Notes: generated by a model from the letters alone, not told the origin. Numbered from the stretch's first letter, positions 46,734-56,130 are shown. The stretch is DNA of 64,000 nt from Iphinoe sp. HA4291-MV1 (GCA_019359415.1 JAHHHH010000019.1:1-64000), one strand, 5' to 3'. Numbers and translations are program-made.

Positions 46734-47324
46734 TTATTTAATTTTTATTGCGTAATTTCTTCTCCAATATTTGAGCTTATCCATAAGAACAGATTTAGTA
46801 ATGACATTCACTCCATTCCCTCGCCAAGCAACTTCTGGATCTGTCGTAAAAACAGCACACTCTAGTTGCTCTAGCTTGATATTCCAATACTCACTAAATC
46901 TACTTTTTAAAGTTATGACTTGCTCAAATACTTTATTTCTGTGCTTATTTCTTCTTTTTCTTTCTGTCGCTCCTGTCGCTTCTGTATCAATAAATTTAGT
47001 TTCTATTATCAATATTTTACCTAAGGAGGTAAGATAAACAAAATCACACTTTCCCAAATCTGTATAATCAGCAATTGGGGACTTTTCAAATAACAGTAAT
47101 TCAGAGCATAACGGAAATATCTGTTTGATATTCAAAAATAAATAAGCTTGCAACAGGAGTTCCTTATCATAAGGAAAACCAACAACACCCTCAAAAAATC
47201 TTTTAATCTCTTCCTGAGATTGGGGTTGAATTTTTTTGCAATATGCAACAAAGTGACTAACCTCATCTGCGGTCATCCAGTTTTTGCTCCTTCCCCCTTG
47301 TTGCCACACATACTCTTGATGCAT
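46734..47324 (-). CDS. Hypothetical protein with PD-(D/E)XK nuclease-like core
   Basis: 196 residues. The central DYTDLGKCDFVYLTSLGKIL and IIETKFID show the D...(I/L)xExK pattern of PD-(D/E)XK nucleases, with Asp then Glu-x-Lys one strand later. The N-terminal region is helical and acidic-basic mixed, and the following TGATERKRRNKHRNKVFEQV helix could contact DNA. No partner methyltransferase or helicase is adjacent, so restriction activity is not supported. A nuclease or a degenerate relative are both possible. Stands alone; AT-rich relative to murB. Confidence 0.6.
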   Translation of the reverse strand: MHQEYVWQQGGRSKNWMTADEVSHFVAYCKKIQPQSQEEIKRFFEGVVGFPYDKELLLQAYLFLNIKQIFPLCSELLLFEKSPIADYTDLGKCDFVYLTSLGKILIIETKFIDTEATGATERKRRNKHRNKVFEQVITLKSRFSEYWNIKLEQLECAVFTTDPEVAWRGNGVNVITKSVLMDKLKYWRRNYAIKIK

Positions 47325-47556
47325 AAAAATATACTACGTTCTCTAGGAAGATACCATCCGCAGAAGTAACTAAAAATATGATTAAATCACGAGTTAGCTA
47401 CGATAAATCACTGCTATTATAAATGTAAAAATAATAGCAATAACAATGAGTAATATACTTAAAATATTCAACTATTTTTTTATATAGTTATCCTATGGCA
47501 GAAAAATAGAAATCACCTGATCGCTGATCTCCACCCTTTGATTTTCGATCTGATTT

Positions 47557-48471
47557 TTAACTTGTTACTCGCCGTTGAAAAACAATCATCTCAGTACCAA
47601 CAACAGGACTCCGTGCTACCAACCTACCTTGTGAGTCAACAATATCCAAATGGATGAAATCTAGTGCTTTGGAACGTTGTAACATCTGAGCCAAGAGTTG
47701 GTCTTGTTGTGATTGTTTGAGATTATACCATTCATCAGTAATTGTCACAGCAATACTACTTGTACGAAAATTAGCTTTAATCGACTGTATTAAACCGGAG
47801 GCAAAGCGATCGCTAACTTCTGCCACTTGATTTTCGATAGCTGCAATTAAGGTTTGCTCTGGCGTCAAAAGTAGCGTTGGGGTGGGAGTTGGTTCCGGTT
47901 CTGATTCTGGCGGCGGGGTTTCCTCTGCTACTGTTGGCGGTAGAATTTCTTCGGTTGGTGACGACGGTGTGATTTCCTCCACAGGCGGCGGAGTTTCTTC
48001 AGCTGCTGGTGGAGTCGTTATCGTTGCAGGAGGTGTTTGTATCTCTGGTGGAACAGTTGCAACTTCAGTAGGCTTACCACCGAATATCGTAGAAGTTGTC
48101 CAAACGAGAATCACTGCAATTCCAGCAATTATCCCTGTTAAAGCTGTATCCGACAACTTTGTCGATAAATTTTCTGGCAACAATGAGCGGATTTTGCCTA
48201 AAGCTGCACTCCATCCTAGCTGAAGCTTTTGGAAAAAACTGGGGGTTTGCTCAGTACCAGGAAGAGGTTGTGTCTCTAATTTCTCTACAGTTGTTTCTAA
48301 TACCCCAATTGTCCCTCTCAAAATTCGAATAGTTATTGCCTTCCAAATTGGCTGGACTCTCTGGTATTGTTCTTGGGGAGATTGAGATGTCGGCTCAACC
48401 GTCGGTTGCGGCTGATTCCCTTCTGGTGAGCGTGAGAATGGTGGTTGTGAATTCTGATTGTCTTGGGACAT
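47557..48471 (-). CDS. Membrane-anchored proline-rich protein
   Basis: 304 residues, a cyanobacterial conserved hypothetical. The N-terminal 60 residues are hydrophilic and Gln/Pro-rich. A single membrane helix (LTGIIAGIAVILVWTTSTIF, about 110-130) follows, then a Pro/Glu/Thr-rich linker (to about 205) and a C-terminal domain with TPEQTLIAAIENQVAEVSDR and VTITDEWYNLKQSQQDQLLA. The topology suggests the C-terminal domain is periplasmic or thylakoid-lumenal. Function unknown. Divergent from the metallophosphoesterase gene. Confidence 0.7.
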   Translation of the reverse strand: MSQDNQNSQPPFSRSPEGNQPQPTVEPTSQSPQEQYQRVQPIWKAITIRILRGTIGVLETTVEKLETQPLPGTEQTPSFFQKLQLGWSAALGKIRSLLPENLSTKLSDTALTGIIAGIAVILVWTTSTIFGGKPTEVATVPPEIQTPPATITTPPAAEETPPPVEEITPSSPTEEILPPTVAEETPPPESEPEPTPTPTLLLTPEQTLIAAIENQVAEVSDRFASGLIQSIKANFRTSSIAVTITDEWYNLKQSQQDQLLAQMLQRSKALDFIHLDIVDSQGRLVARSPVVGTEMIVFQRRVTS

Positions 48472-48598
48472 GGAACTTTCACCGACAGCTGCGAATCAAA
48501 GACAAGAGGGTTTATTCTTGTGGATGCAGCCTCCTCAGCCCTAATTTATCACTTCATTGCATCGGCTATACTTTACTATTTATTGAATTTGGTCATCT

Positions 48599-49513
48599 AT
48601 GAAGCTAAAACGTCGTCATTTTTTGTTTCTCAGTAGCCTCAGCGCCCTTGGTTTAGGATTTTTAGGTTGTGTCACTCGTCAAGCTGGCAAAAATGCTGGA
48701 ATTGCTGTATCAAAAGCGGCTATACCTCCTAATTCAGCCAAAAACAACTTGTTACTACGTTTTGTTTCTGTTGCAGATACAGGTACAGGAGATCAAGGAC
48801 AGTACGCTGTAGCTAAGGCAATGACTAACTATCACAGCAAAAGTCTTTATGATTTGGTCGTTTTAGCTGGTGATAATATCTACACAAATGGCGAAATGGA
48901 AAAAATAGGTGCGGTGTTTGAGCGTCCCTATGCATCTTTACTTAAGCAAGGTGTGAAATTTCAGGCTGCTCTGGGAAATCATGATATCCGCACTGCTAAT
49001 GGTGAACCTCAACTTAAGTATGCGGGTTTTAATATGAAGGGACGCTATTACACATTTCGCCGCGATAATGTGCAATTTTTTGCCTTAGATACGAACACCA
49101 ATGCTGATTGGGAAAAGCAGCTAAAATGGTTGGAACAAGAATTAAGTGCCTCTAATGAACCTTGGAAAATTGTGTATGGTCATCATCCAGTTTATGCATC
49201 GGGTGTGTATGGCAGCAATCCAACTTTCATTAAAACTTTTACTCCATTATTTCAAAAATATGGTGTTCAACTATATATAAATGGTCATGAACATCATTAT
49301 GAACGCACTCGTTCGATTAATGGAACAACTTATTTAATATGTGGTGGTGGTGCGGGTACTCGTCCTGTAGGTCATTCCGAATGGACAGAATATTCGGCTG
49401 AAAAGTTGAGTTTTGCTGCTTATGAGGTTTATGCAGATAGAATAGAAATCAGTGGTATTGGCACCGATAACCGCGTTTTTGATAAAGGTATAGTTCCATT
49501 GAAATCAGCTTAA
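48599..49513 (+). CDS. Exported metallophosphoesterase (purple acid phosphatase-like)
   Basis: 304 residues. The N-terminus KRRHFLFLSSLSALGLGFLGC carries a twin-Arg-like start and a lipobox-like Cys, so export and lipidation are likely. The metal-binding motifs of calcineurin-like phosphoesterases follow in order: VADTGTG, LAGDNIYTNG, ALGNHD, YGHHPVYASG and NGHEHHYERT. These bind two metals and hydrolyse phosphate mono- or diesters. A role in scavenging extracellular phosphate is plausible but not shown. Confidence 0.9.
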   Translation: MKLKRRHFLFLSSLSALGLGFLGCVTRQAGKNAGIAVSKAAIPPNSAKNNLLLRFVSVADTGTGDQGQYAVAKAMTNYHSKSLYDLVVLAGDNIYTNGEMEKIGAVFERPYASLLKQGVKFQAALGNHDIRTANGEPQLKYAGFNMKGRYYTFRRDNVQFFALDTNTNADWEKQLKWLEQELSASNEPWKIVYGHHPVYASGVYGSNPTFIKTFTPLFQKYGVQLYINGHEHHYERTRSINGTTYLICGGGAGTRPVGHSEWTEYSAEKLSFAAYEVYADRIEISGIGTDNRVFDKGIVPLKSA

Positions 49514-49538
49514 TCATATAAAAGTCAAGCGTCTAAAA

Positions 49539-49745
49539 ATGAATTATTTCCGTGGAATCGGCGAGTTGATGCTTTATTTCGATAAAATTGGTCTAACTGT
49601 ATTGATTGGTGTCAATGGTGTCGGAAAATCTAGTATTCTTGATTGTCTTGCTATTCTTTTGTCACAGTTTACAGGGCAGATTCAAGATGGTAATTCTATA
49701 CGTTCCTTAAGTGAACAAGACATAACGAATAGATGCAAAATCAAG
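49539..49745 (+). pseudogene. N-terminal fragment of an AAA ATPase
   Basis: The first 65 or so residues of an SMC/RecF-like ATPase: FDKIGLTVLIGVNGVGKSSI with Walker A at about 24-32, then LDCLAILLSQFTGQIQDGNS. Similarity ends around 49733, where the sequence changes to a minus-strand gene tail. Such ATPases are often in defence or plasmid loci. Only the start remains, so the gene is dead. Confidence 0.7.
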
Positions 49746-50192
49746 ACCGTCTGGGACTAAAGCAACTAAATCAACTTCGTTTTCAATTTTTCTATCGCTT
49801 CCTTTACGGTTGTCATAGGGATTGAGTTCATACTTGTGGTTGTGGTCATCAATCATCGGCTTGTACTGCTCTAAAAGTTTTTTGATGGTCGCAGGACGAG
49901 AACCAGTGAGTGCTTGCAACGCTGTTTGAGTTATCATCCATCGTTGGCTTTTCTTAGGAGCATTGATATTGTGTCGAGCGATTGCTGCAATCGCTCTCTT
50001 GGTAAGTTCTTCAGCACGTTTTGGATGAGTAAAGTACTTGCTTCTAACTTCCTTACCATCAACAACCTGACTAACATTGAGTAGTTTTTCTGTAGGTACA
50101 CCGGACAAGTCATCATCAAATTGTTTGGCTTTTCCTTCTATGGTTTTGGCATACACTTTACAAGCTTGCTTGATGAAATCAAAAAGACTCAT
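49707..50192 (-). CDS. Hypothetical protein, possible resolvase/integrase-type C-terminal fragment
   Basis: 161 residues. WMITQTALQALTGSRPATIK, then KLLEQYKPMIDDHNHKYELN, looks like a helical DNA-binding domain, and reminds me of the tail of cyanobacterial telomere-resolvase/protelomerase-like proteins. That match is from memory and weak. The last dozen residues (SIRYVLFT) are read from the ATPase fragment on the other strand, so the natural 3' end is lost. No recombinase catalytic residues are present. Confidence 0.4.
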   Translation of the reverse strand: MSLFDFIKQACKVYAKTIEGKAKQFDDDLSGVPTEKLLNVSQVVDGKEVRSKYFTHPKRAEELTKRAIAAIARHNINAPKKSQRWMITQTALQALTGSRPATIKKLLEQYKPMIDDHNHKYELNPYDNRKGSDRKIENEVDLVALVPDGLDFASIRYVLFT

Positions 50193-50227
50193 ACTAGAGT
50201 CAATACTGCTCGGATAAGCAAAAATTA

Positions 50228-50263
50228 GAAACCGGGTTTCTTAAAGAAACCCGGTTTCTTTGC
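50228..50263. repeat. Hairpin related to the MITE centre
   Basis: GAAACCGGGTTTCTTAAAGA and AACCCGGTTTC form a strong stem, close in sequence to the inner hairpin of the element at 19607-19710. No outer inverted repeats were found. Confidence 0.65.
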
Positions 50264-50683
50264 GTAAGTCTTGAAGAATAGAAAATTTTATACATGACCA
50301 ACTGAAAAGTTAGAATGAACTGAGAAAGTCATAAGAGCTTTCTAAAGAAAATATAAGGTTCTTAGACGGAAATCCTTAGAGAGTCATAATTTGTAGACTG
50401 ATTCTTCAAGCAACAATCTATTTAAAGTTCAAGCCAAAACTTTCACTGTTCATTGATGTTGCATTGAGGAATTTATCATCATGAAATTGAAATATCTGTT
50501 ACTACCGAGTATAGCGTCTTAGTGGATTACAAATCTGCCGTTATTTAATGCTTAATGCCGCAAGTTCAATGCCACCTTTGGCGCGGCCAAGTTGAGCAAT
50601 AGCTAAGTAAAAGGCAGTTGCAAGAGCGTGTCCGTCAGGACAAGCCAGAAGGGAAGAGGGAAAGAAATACAGGAGAAGAATAA
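50264..50683. other. Gene-poor stretch with a protein tail remnant
   Basis: On the minus strand about 35 codons read ACPDGHALATAFYLAIAQLG, then RAKGGIELAALSIK and a stop near 50548. This looks like the C-terminal end of a lost gene. Otherwise only AT-rich sequence. Confidence 0.4.
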
Positions 50684-51520
50684 ATGATGCAGACACTACG
50701 GAAACATTATCCCGAATATTTGATGGAAGCTGCGGGATTGGGCATCTTTATGATTTCTGCAGCGGTGGTGAGTGCGTTGTTAGAGCATCCGACTTCACCC
50801 ATTCGACAAGCAATTTCTGATCCGCTTTTACGACGGTTCATCATCGGTGTGGCAATGGGATTAAGTGCGATCGCTATCATTTACTCTCCTTGGGGTAAGC
50901 AATCCGGCGCACATATCAATCCGGTTGTTACCTTCACTTTCTTCCGTCTTAGCAAAATTAAGCCTGCTGATGCACTTTTCTACATCTTGGCTCAGTTCGG
51001 CGGTGGATTGCTGGGATTGCTGTTAGCGGTGAGGGTTTTGAGGGGTGCAGTTACAGATCCAGCAGTGAATTACGTTGTCACAATTCCCGGTGCGAGTGGA
51101 GCAGGAGTTGCATTTCTGGCTGAACTCATGATTTCCTTTGGCGTGATGCTAATGATTCTATTTGTCTCAAACACCCCAAAGCTGGCACGCTTTACCGGGA
51201 TATTTGCAGGAGTACTTATTGCGACTTATATCACCGTAGAAGCACCACTATCAGGCATGAGTATGAATCCAGCCCGTACCTTGGCATCAGCGATTACGGC
51301 TCACAATTGGACGGCTATCTGGGTTTATTTTACTGCACCACTTCTAGGAATGCTCACAGCAGCCGAGGTATACGTGCGAACTCAAGGCAGAAATGCTGTC
51401 AAATGCGCCAAATTGCACCACAACAACAACAAACGTTGTATCTTTCGCTGCGGCTATCGTCAGCAGAAGCTTGGTGATACCACATGGATACTTAGCGATC
51501 GCCTACCCCCAAAGATTTAG
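50684..51520 (+). CDS. MIP/aquaporin family channel
   Basis: 278 residues with six membrane helices. The first pore motif is NPV (Asn 79, GAHINPVVTF) instead of NPA; the second is NPAR (Asn 195, GMSMNPARTL). It is therefore an aquaporin relative with altered selectivity, perhaps for small solutes. The C-terminal 45 residues (KCAKLHHNNNKRCIFRCGYR) are cysteine- and asparagine-rich and not typical of the family; they may come from read-through into formerly non-coding sequence. First in a row of same-strand genes up to 57675. Confidence 0.85.
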   Translation: MMQTLRKHYPEYLMEAAGLGIFMISAAVVSALLEHPTSPIRQAISDPLLRRFIIGVAMGLSAIAIIYSPWGKQSGAHINPVVTFTFFRLSKIKPADALFYILAQFGGGLLGLLLAVRVLRGAVTDPAVNYVVTIPGASGAGVAFLAELMISFGVMLMILFVSNTPKLARFTGIFAGVLIATYITVEAPLSGMSMNPARTLASAITAHNWTAIWVYFTAPLLGMLTAAEVYVRTQGRNAVKCAKLHHNNNKRCIFRCGYRQQKLGDTTWILSDRLPPKI

Positions 51521-51608
51521 ATGTACCGCCTGGTATAGCGTCTAACTTTATGCATAATCACATTTTTGAACTGAAACAACCAAAAATAAAATTTGATGGA
51601 GTGTCACT

Positions 51609-52853
51609 ATGACTGCAAAATATGGCACAATAGTGCCCAGCCATACTGCAAGTAAAAAAATAGCTAGGGTCATTCTGTCGGCGGTCGTTTTTGTCACAAT
51701 TGCCCTGGCTCAGAATCCAGTTCTATCCCAGGTTTATCGACGAGAAGACAATCGTTCTCTGCAAACAGCCCAGAGCCAAACATTACCATCACAGACCGTA
51801 GTTTCCGAAGTGGAATCGGTAGGGATGACGGTTTCCGATATGGATAAAGCTGTTGATTTTTACTCTCAGGTGTTGTCCTTCAAGAAAGTTTCGGATGTAG
51901 AAGTGTTGGGTACTGAATACGAACAATTGCAAGGACTATTTGGGGTGCGGCTGCGAGTCGTGCGGATGCAGTTGGGCAACGAGTTGATTGAGTTAACAGA
52001 ATATTTGACACCAAAAGGCAAACCAATACCAGTAGATTCGCGTAGTAATGATCATTGGTTTCAACATATTGCCATTGTAGTCAGCGATATGGACAAGGCT
52101 TACCAACACTTACGCTCTTTCAAAGTACAACATGCTTCCACTGCTCCCCAGCGCCTTCCTGACTGGAATAAAGCGGCGGCGGGAATTCGCGCTTTCTATT
52201 TCAAAGATCCAGACGGACACAACCTAGAAATTATTTACTTCCCACCCGGTAAAGGCGACTCCAAGTGGCAAAAACCAACTAATCAGTTATTTTTGGGAAT
52301 TGACCATACAGCAATTGTTGTATCCAAGACCGCAACTAGTTTGAAATTCTATCGGAATTTACTGGGCTTGAGAGTGGCGGGAGAAAGCATGAATTATGGC
52401 ATAGAGCAGGAGCATCTTAATAATGTACAAGGAGCCAGATTGCATATTAGTGGTTTGCGATCGCCTTTGGCGGCTCCTGTTCGCGTAGCGTTCCGCAGGA
52501 AAGGAGCATCGCGTCCCTTGCGCGTGTCCGTTGGCTCACCTGGTCCGATAGGAGAAGGACTCAGCGTGCGCTCTGCGCAATCGCCTGCTGGTCCCGGCAT
52601 TGAATTTTTGGAATATTTGACACCACGAGACGGGCGACCTTTACCAGGTGATGCCCATGCCAACGATTTGCTGCACTGGCAAACTACACTGGTAGTAAAG
52701 GATGCAGAAGCTGTTGCCCAAAGGTTGCGAATAAATAAATCTGTGTTTGTTTCTCCTAGTGTTGTGGCGATTCCTGGGCAGACATTGGGATTCAAAAAGG
52801 GCTTTTTGGTAAGAGATCCAGATGGTCACGTCATGCGGGTTGTGGAGAAGTGA
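51609..52853 (+). CDS. Exported two-domain VOC (glyoxalase-like) protein with 40-residue insertion
   Basis: 414 residues. A signal-like N-terminus (KIARVILSAVVFVTIALAQN) is followed by two vicinal-oxygen-chelate domains. Domain 1 (about 60-215) has ESVGMTVSDMDKAVDFYSQV, HWFQHIAIVVSDMDKA and DPDGHNLEIIYFP. Domain 2 (about 230-414) has GIDHTAIVVSKTATSLKFYR and DPDGHVMRVVEK. Between LHISGLRSP and AGPGIEFLEYL exactly 40 residues (LAAPVRVAFRRKGASR and following) derive from an inserted palindromic repeat. Domain 2 is still in frame. The catalytic reaction is unknown; glyoxalase, dioxygenase and epimerase roles are all possible. Confidence 0.82.
   Translation: MTAKYGTIVPSHTASKKIARVILSAVVFVTIALAQNPVLSQVYRREDNRSLQTAQSQTLPSQTVVSEVESVGMTVSDMDKAVDFYSQVLSFKKVSDVEVLGTEYEQLQGLFGVRLRVVRMQLGNELIELTEYLTPKGKPIPVDSRSNDHWFQHIAIVVSDMDKAYQHLRSFKVQHASTAPQRLPDWNKAAAGIRAFYFKDPDGHNLEIIYFPPGKGDSKWQKPTNQLFLGIDHTAIVVSKTATSLKFYRNLLGLRVAGESMNYGIEQEHLNNVQGARLHISGLRSPLAAPVRVAFRRKGASRPLRVSVGSPGPIGEGLSVRSAQSPAGPGIEFLEYLTPRDGRPLPGDAHANDLLHWQTTLVVKDAEAVAQRLRINKSVFVSPSVVAIPGQTLGFKKGFLVRDPDGHVMRVVEK
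52467..52586. repeat. 120-bp repeat inserted in frame in the VOC gene
   Basis: The insert begins after GCGATCGCCT (52457-52466) and ends with GCAATCGCCT (52577-52586), so the target word is repeated at both ends. The interior holds GGCGGCTCCTGTTCGCGTAG and GCGTGCGCTCTGCGC, words of the dispersed cyanobacterial palindromes. The length is exactly 40 codons, and the gene stays open. Confidence 0.85.
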
Positions 52854-53120
52854 ATGGTAAACGAGGAATAAGCAAAGCTCAGGCAAAGGTGTTGGGAGAG
52901 TTTTTTCATGTTTCTCCAGGGTTGTTTATTTAGCAGAACATGAATCTAGTTTTTTGTTGGGTTGCGCTATGCTGAACTTACTCCCTTTCCCGAAACACAC
53001 AAAACTTTCTCACCTTCCCCTCAGCAAACCCTTATCTATTCAAACCTTTCTATCATCCCCACCTCAGCTAGCTAAATTTTAATCATAGTCAAGCTCCAAA
53101 TGTCTCACAGGAGATTGACT

Positions 53121-53894
53121 ATGCAACTACGCACAATTGCTATTGGTTTCTTTTTAGGACTTGCAGCTCTTACAGCCGTCCACGCCACTGAAGTTTCCTC
53201 ACAAAGAACTCAAAAGCTTACCCCAAGCAACATCTCTCAAGCAAGCAATTCTCGTCCGACTCGCTTCAAAGTACGTATCGAAAACATCTCCACGACCGAC
53301 GAATTTATCGCCTCGGATGGCACAAAATGGACACTGGACTTTTCCCCTGGCGTTTGGCTAGTCCATAACAACAATAACCCAATTTTCACGACAGGACAGA
53401 AAGACCGAGGACAAGGGTTAGAAGCAATAGCCGAAGATGGTAACCCGACAATGTTAGCGAAGTCCCTGCAAAACCAACAAGGTATTCTATCAAGTAAAGT
53501 TTTTAACATTGCAGTTGGTGCAACAAAACCAAAAGGGATTCGTCCTGGACAAGCCTTTGAGTTTACTGTTACGGCAAAACCAGGGCAAAAACTTTCTTTC
53601 GTTACGATGTTTGGACAATCAAACGATTGGTTTTACGCTCCCGATGGCGCTGGTATTACCTTATTTGATGCTGATGGCAAACCAATGAGCAGTGATATCA
53701 CATCTCAAATTATTCTTTGTAATGGAGGAACAGAAGTAGACCAAGAACCTGGTATCGGTTCAGAACAAGGTCCGCGTCAGAAGGCACCCAACACTGGTGC
53801 TGCGGAAAATGGCGTTGTGCAGGTGGTGAATGATCAATCCTCTTACACTCAAACAAACCAAGTGATGCGCGTCACGATTACGCCGATGAACTGA
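53121..53894 (+). CDS. Exported spondin-domain protein
   Basis: About 257 residues from MQLRTIAIGFFLGLAALTAV, a clear signal peptide. The rest is a spondin_N domain: FKVRIENISTTDEFIASDGT, then SPGVWLVHNNNNPIFTTGQK, the FEFTVTAKPGQKLSFVTMFG strand and SNDWFYAPDGAGITLFDADG. The domain binds metal or glycans in animal proteins; in bacteria the role is open. The start at 53121 is preceded by AGGAG; 53100 would add seven residues. 44 bp later comes the HbpS-like gene. Confidence 0.88.
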   Translation: MQLRTIAIGFFLGLAALTAVHATEVSSQRTQKLTPSNISQASNSRPTRFKVRIENISTTDEFIASDGTKWTLDFSPGVWLVHNNNNPIFTTGQKDRGQGLEAIAEDGNPTMLAKSLQNQQGILSSKVFNIAVGATKPKGIRPGQAFEFTVTAKPGQKLSFVTMFGQSNDWFYAPDGAGITLFDADGKPMSSDITSQIILCNGGTEVDQEPGIGSEQGPRQKAPNTGAAENGVVQVVNDQSSYTQTNQVMRVTITPMN

Positions 53895-53938
53895 CAAGGA
53901 AACGCGGAGAATAACTCAAGACTTACGGGGAGTTAATT

Positions 53939-54451
53939 ATGAAAACATTGATAGGCGGCGTAGCAGTGGCGCTGGTATTTTCGACATTAGCCGCTACTGC
54001 ACAGGCTCAGGTTGTTGACAAAAAGGTACTGACGCTGGAAGGCGCAAAACAGGTTATTGCTGTGGCAGAAAAAACAGCTAGGAGTAAAAACGCGCCGGGA
54101 GGTGCCATTGCTGTAGTCGATGAAGGTGGTAATTTGTTGTTGGTGGAACGGTTAGACAACACCTTTGCCGCTAGTACTCATGTCTCTATCGGGAAAGCCC
54201 GGACAGCAGCCATATTCAAGCATCCAACCAAATTTTTTGAAGATGCGATCGCAAAAGGTCGCACTGCACTGGTTGCGATGCCAGATTTTACTCCACTTCA
54301 AGGCGGGATACCCATTGAGTATGAGGGCAAAATCATTGGGGCGATTGGGGTTAGTGGGGCGATGAACGCTCAACAAGACGAGGAAATTGCTATTGCTGGA
54401 GCAAACGCTCTCAAGTCTCTAAAGACCAATCCTGAGAGAGGGGGGCGTTAA
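53939..54451 (+). CDS. Exported HbpS/GlcG-like (DUF336) protein
   Basis: 170 residues. A signal peptide (VAVALVFSTLAATAQAQ) precedes a GlcG/HbpS domain: LEGAKQVIAVAEKTARSKNA, then GGAIAVVDEGGNLLLVERLD, RTAAIFKHPTKFFEDAI and GGIPIEYEGKIIGAIGVSGA. Related proteins bind haem or act as companions of oxidoreductases. It overlaps the SMP-30-like gene by one base (TAATG), so the two are translationally coupled. GGGGAG lies before the ATG. Confidence 0.9.
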   Translation: MKTLIGGVAVALVFSTLAATAQAQVVDKKVLTLEGAKQVIAVAEKTARSKNAPGGAIAVVDEGGNLLLVERLDNTFAASTHVSIGKARTAAIFKHPTKFFEDAIAKGRTALVAMPDFTPLQGGIPIEYEGKIIGAIGVSGAMNAQQDEEIAIAGANALKSLKTNPERGGR

Positions 54452-56079
54452 TGATGAAACGCCAAATCTCTTCTCTCATTCTTTCCACGATCGCTGTGGT
54501 GACTCTCCAAATGTTGCGAGTCACAGCACAAGTCACACAGGATGCCCCAGCCGGACGACCAGAAGCGATTATTAATTTAGCTATACCAGAAGGTGTGCAA
54601 CTAGTCAAGGGTCAATGGCGTTACAGTGATACCAAAATTATCGAGACTGACTTTAGAAGTCCGGGTGCAGACCGCAAGGCATCTGGACCACCGAACCGGA
54701 CTTACGACATCACGCCCCACGCTGGTGGTGCAGATTTTGACGACTCGAAGTGGCAGGTAATTCCTGCCGATACCCTAGATGAAAGACGCTGCACTGGTAA
54801 ACTCTGCTTCAACTGGTACCGTATTAATATCACCATTCCCCAAAAAGTGGGTAACTTTGACCCTACTGGCTTTGATGTCATTTTTGAAACTGTTGTCGAT
54901 GATTACGCCGAAGTTTGGGTAGATGGAAAGTTACCATTGGTACTTGGGCAGACTGGTAGCGCTGCCATCAAGGGTTACAATGCTCCCAACCGGGTAGTCG
55001 TCGGACGAAATGTCAAACCAGGACAGCAGATTCGGCTTGCCATCTTTGGGGCAAATGGACCCCTTTCCAACCCACCGGGAAATTTTATCTGGATTCGTTC
55101 TGCAACTTTGGACTTCTACAAACCGAATACCATAGCTAACATCCAACCAGATGCAGGCGGCGAAATTGTCAGACGAGATTTGGCGTTGGATACCATAGTT
55201 CCCAAAAACGCCAAAATTGAGAAACTTGCTAGTGGTTTCCAATTCACGGAAGGTCCCGTTTGGGTGAGTGACGGCGGATACTTACTGTTTAGTGACCCCA
55301 ACGCCAACACCATATACAGATGGTCACCTGATGGTCAGGTTTCAGTATTCAGAACGAAAAGCGGATACAGCGGTGTAGACATTGGTGAGTACAAACAACC
55401 TGGTTCCAACGGACTGACGCTAGACAAAGAAGGCAGACTGACCATTAACGAACATGGTAATCGCCGCGTCACCCGTCTGGAAAAGAACGGAGTTTTGACC
55501 GTACTGACAGACCGCTATGAAGGTAAACGCCTCAACAGTCCAAATGATTTGGTTTACAAATCTGATGGTGCGCTTTACTTTACTGATCCACCCTTCGGAC
55601 TGCCCAAAGTTTTTGATGATTCCCGCAAGGAACTGCCATACAGTGGAGTTTTTCGCCTGTTCAACGGCAAAATCCAATTAGTCAGCAAAGATTTGAAAGG
55701 TCCTAATGGTCTGGCATTCTCACCTAATGAAAAGTACCTGTATGTAGGTAACTGGGATGAGAAAAATAAAGTCGTCATGCGTTACGAAGTGAACTCTGAC
55801 GGTCTGTTGTCAAACGGCAAAGTCTTTTACGACATGACCAAAGCACCGGGAGAAGATGCAATCGACGGAATCAAAGTCGATCAGCAAGGTAATGTTTATG
55901 TTTCTGGTCCTGGTGGTATCTGGATACTTTCACCCACAGGTAAGCACTTGGGAACCATTATCGGTCCTGAGCATCCGCACAACCTCGCCTGGGGTGATGA
56001 GGATGGCAGGACACTCTACATGACAGCACAAACCGGACTTTACCGGATACGGCTGAATATTCCCGGTATTCGACCCTGA
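54451..56079 (+). CDS. Exported SMP-30/gluconolactonase-like protein
   Basis: 542 residues. A signal peptide (SSLILSTIAVVTLQM...VTAQ) precedes an extra N-terminal domain (about 35-240, FDDSKWQVIP, FETVVDDYAEVWVDGK) that looks like a galactose-binding-type beta sandwich. The SMP-30/lactonase propeller follows: FQFTEGPVWVSDGGYLLFSD, LDKEGRLTINEHGNRRV, NSPNDLVYKSDGALYFTDPP and GPNGLAFSPNEKYLYVGNWD. It would open a sugar lactone outside the cytoplasm. It is coupled with the HbpS-like gene upstream and 51 bp before the GMC oxidoreductase. Confidence 0.9.
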   Translation: MMKRQISSLILSTIAVVTLQMLRVTAQVTQDAPAGRPEAIINLAIPEGVQLVKGQWRYSDTKIIETDFRSPGADRKASGPPNRTYDITPHAGGADFDDSKWQVIPADTLDERRCTGKLCFNWYRINITIPQKVGNFDPTGFDVIFETVVDDYAEVWVDGKLPLVLGQTGSAAIKGYNAPNRVVVGRNVKPGQQIRLAIFGANGPLSNPPGNFIWIRSATLDFYKPNTIANIQPDAGGEIVRRDLALDTIVPKNAKIEKLASGFQFTEGPVWVSDGGYLLFSDPNANTIYRWSPDGQVSVFRTKSGYSGVDIGEYKQPGSNGLTLDKEGRLTINEHGNRRVTRLEKNGVLTVLTDRYEGKRLNSPNDLVYKSDGALYFTDPPFGLPKVFDDSRKELPYSGVFRLFNGKIQLVSKDLKGPNGLAFSPNEKYLYVGNWDEKNKVVMRYEVNSDGLLSNGKVFYDMTKAPGEDAIDGIKVDQQGNVYVSGPGGIWILSPTGKHLGTIIGPEHPHNLAWGDEDGRTLYMTAQTGLYRIRLNIPGIRP

Positions 56080-56130
56080 AGTTTCGTAAAAATTGCAACA
56101 CAAATTTTAACTTTTGCAGGTGAAACAATC

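Noticed and set aside
47882-48223. A plus-strand frame rich in Gly/Ser/Val
   Set aside because: It is the antisense of the Pro/Glu/Thr-rich linker in the minus-strand gene at 47557-48471.
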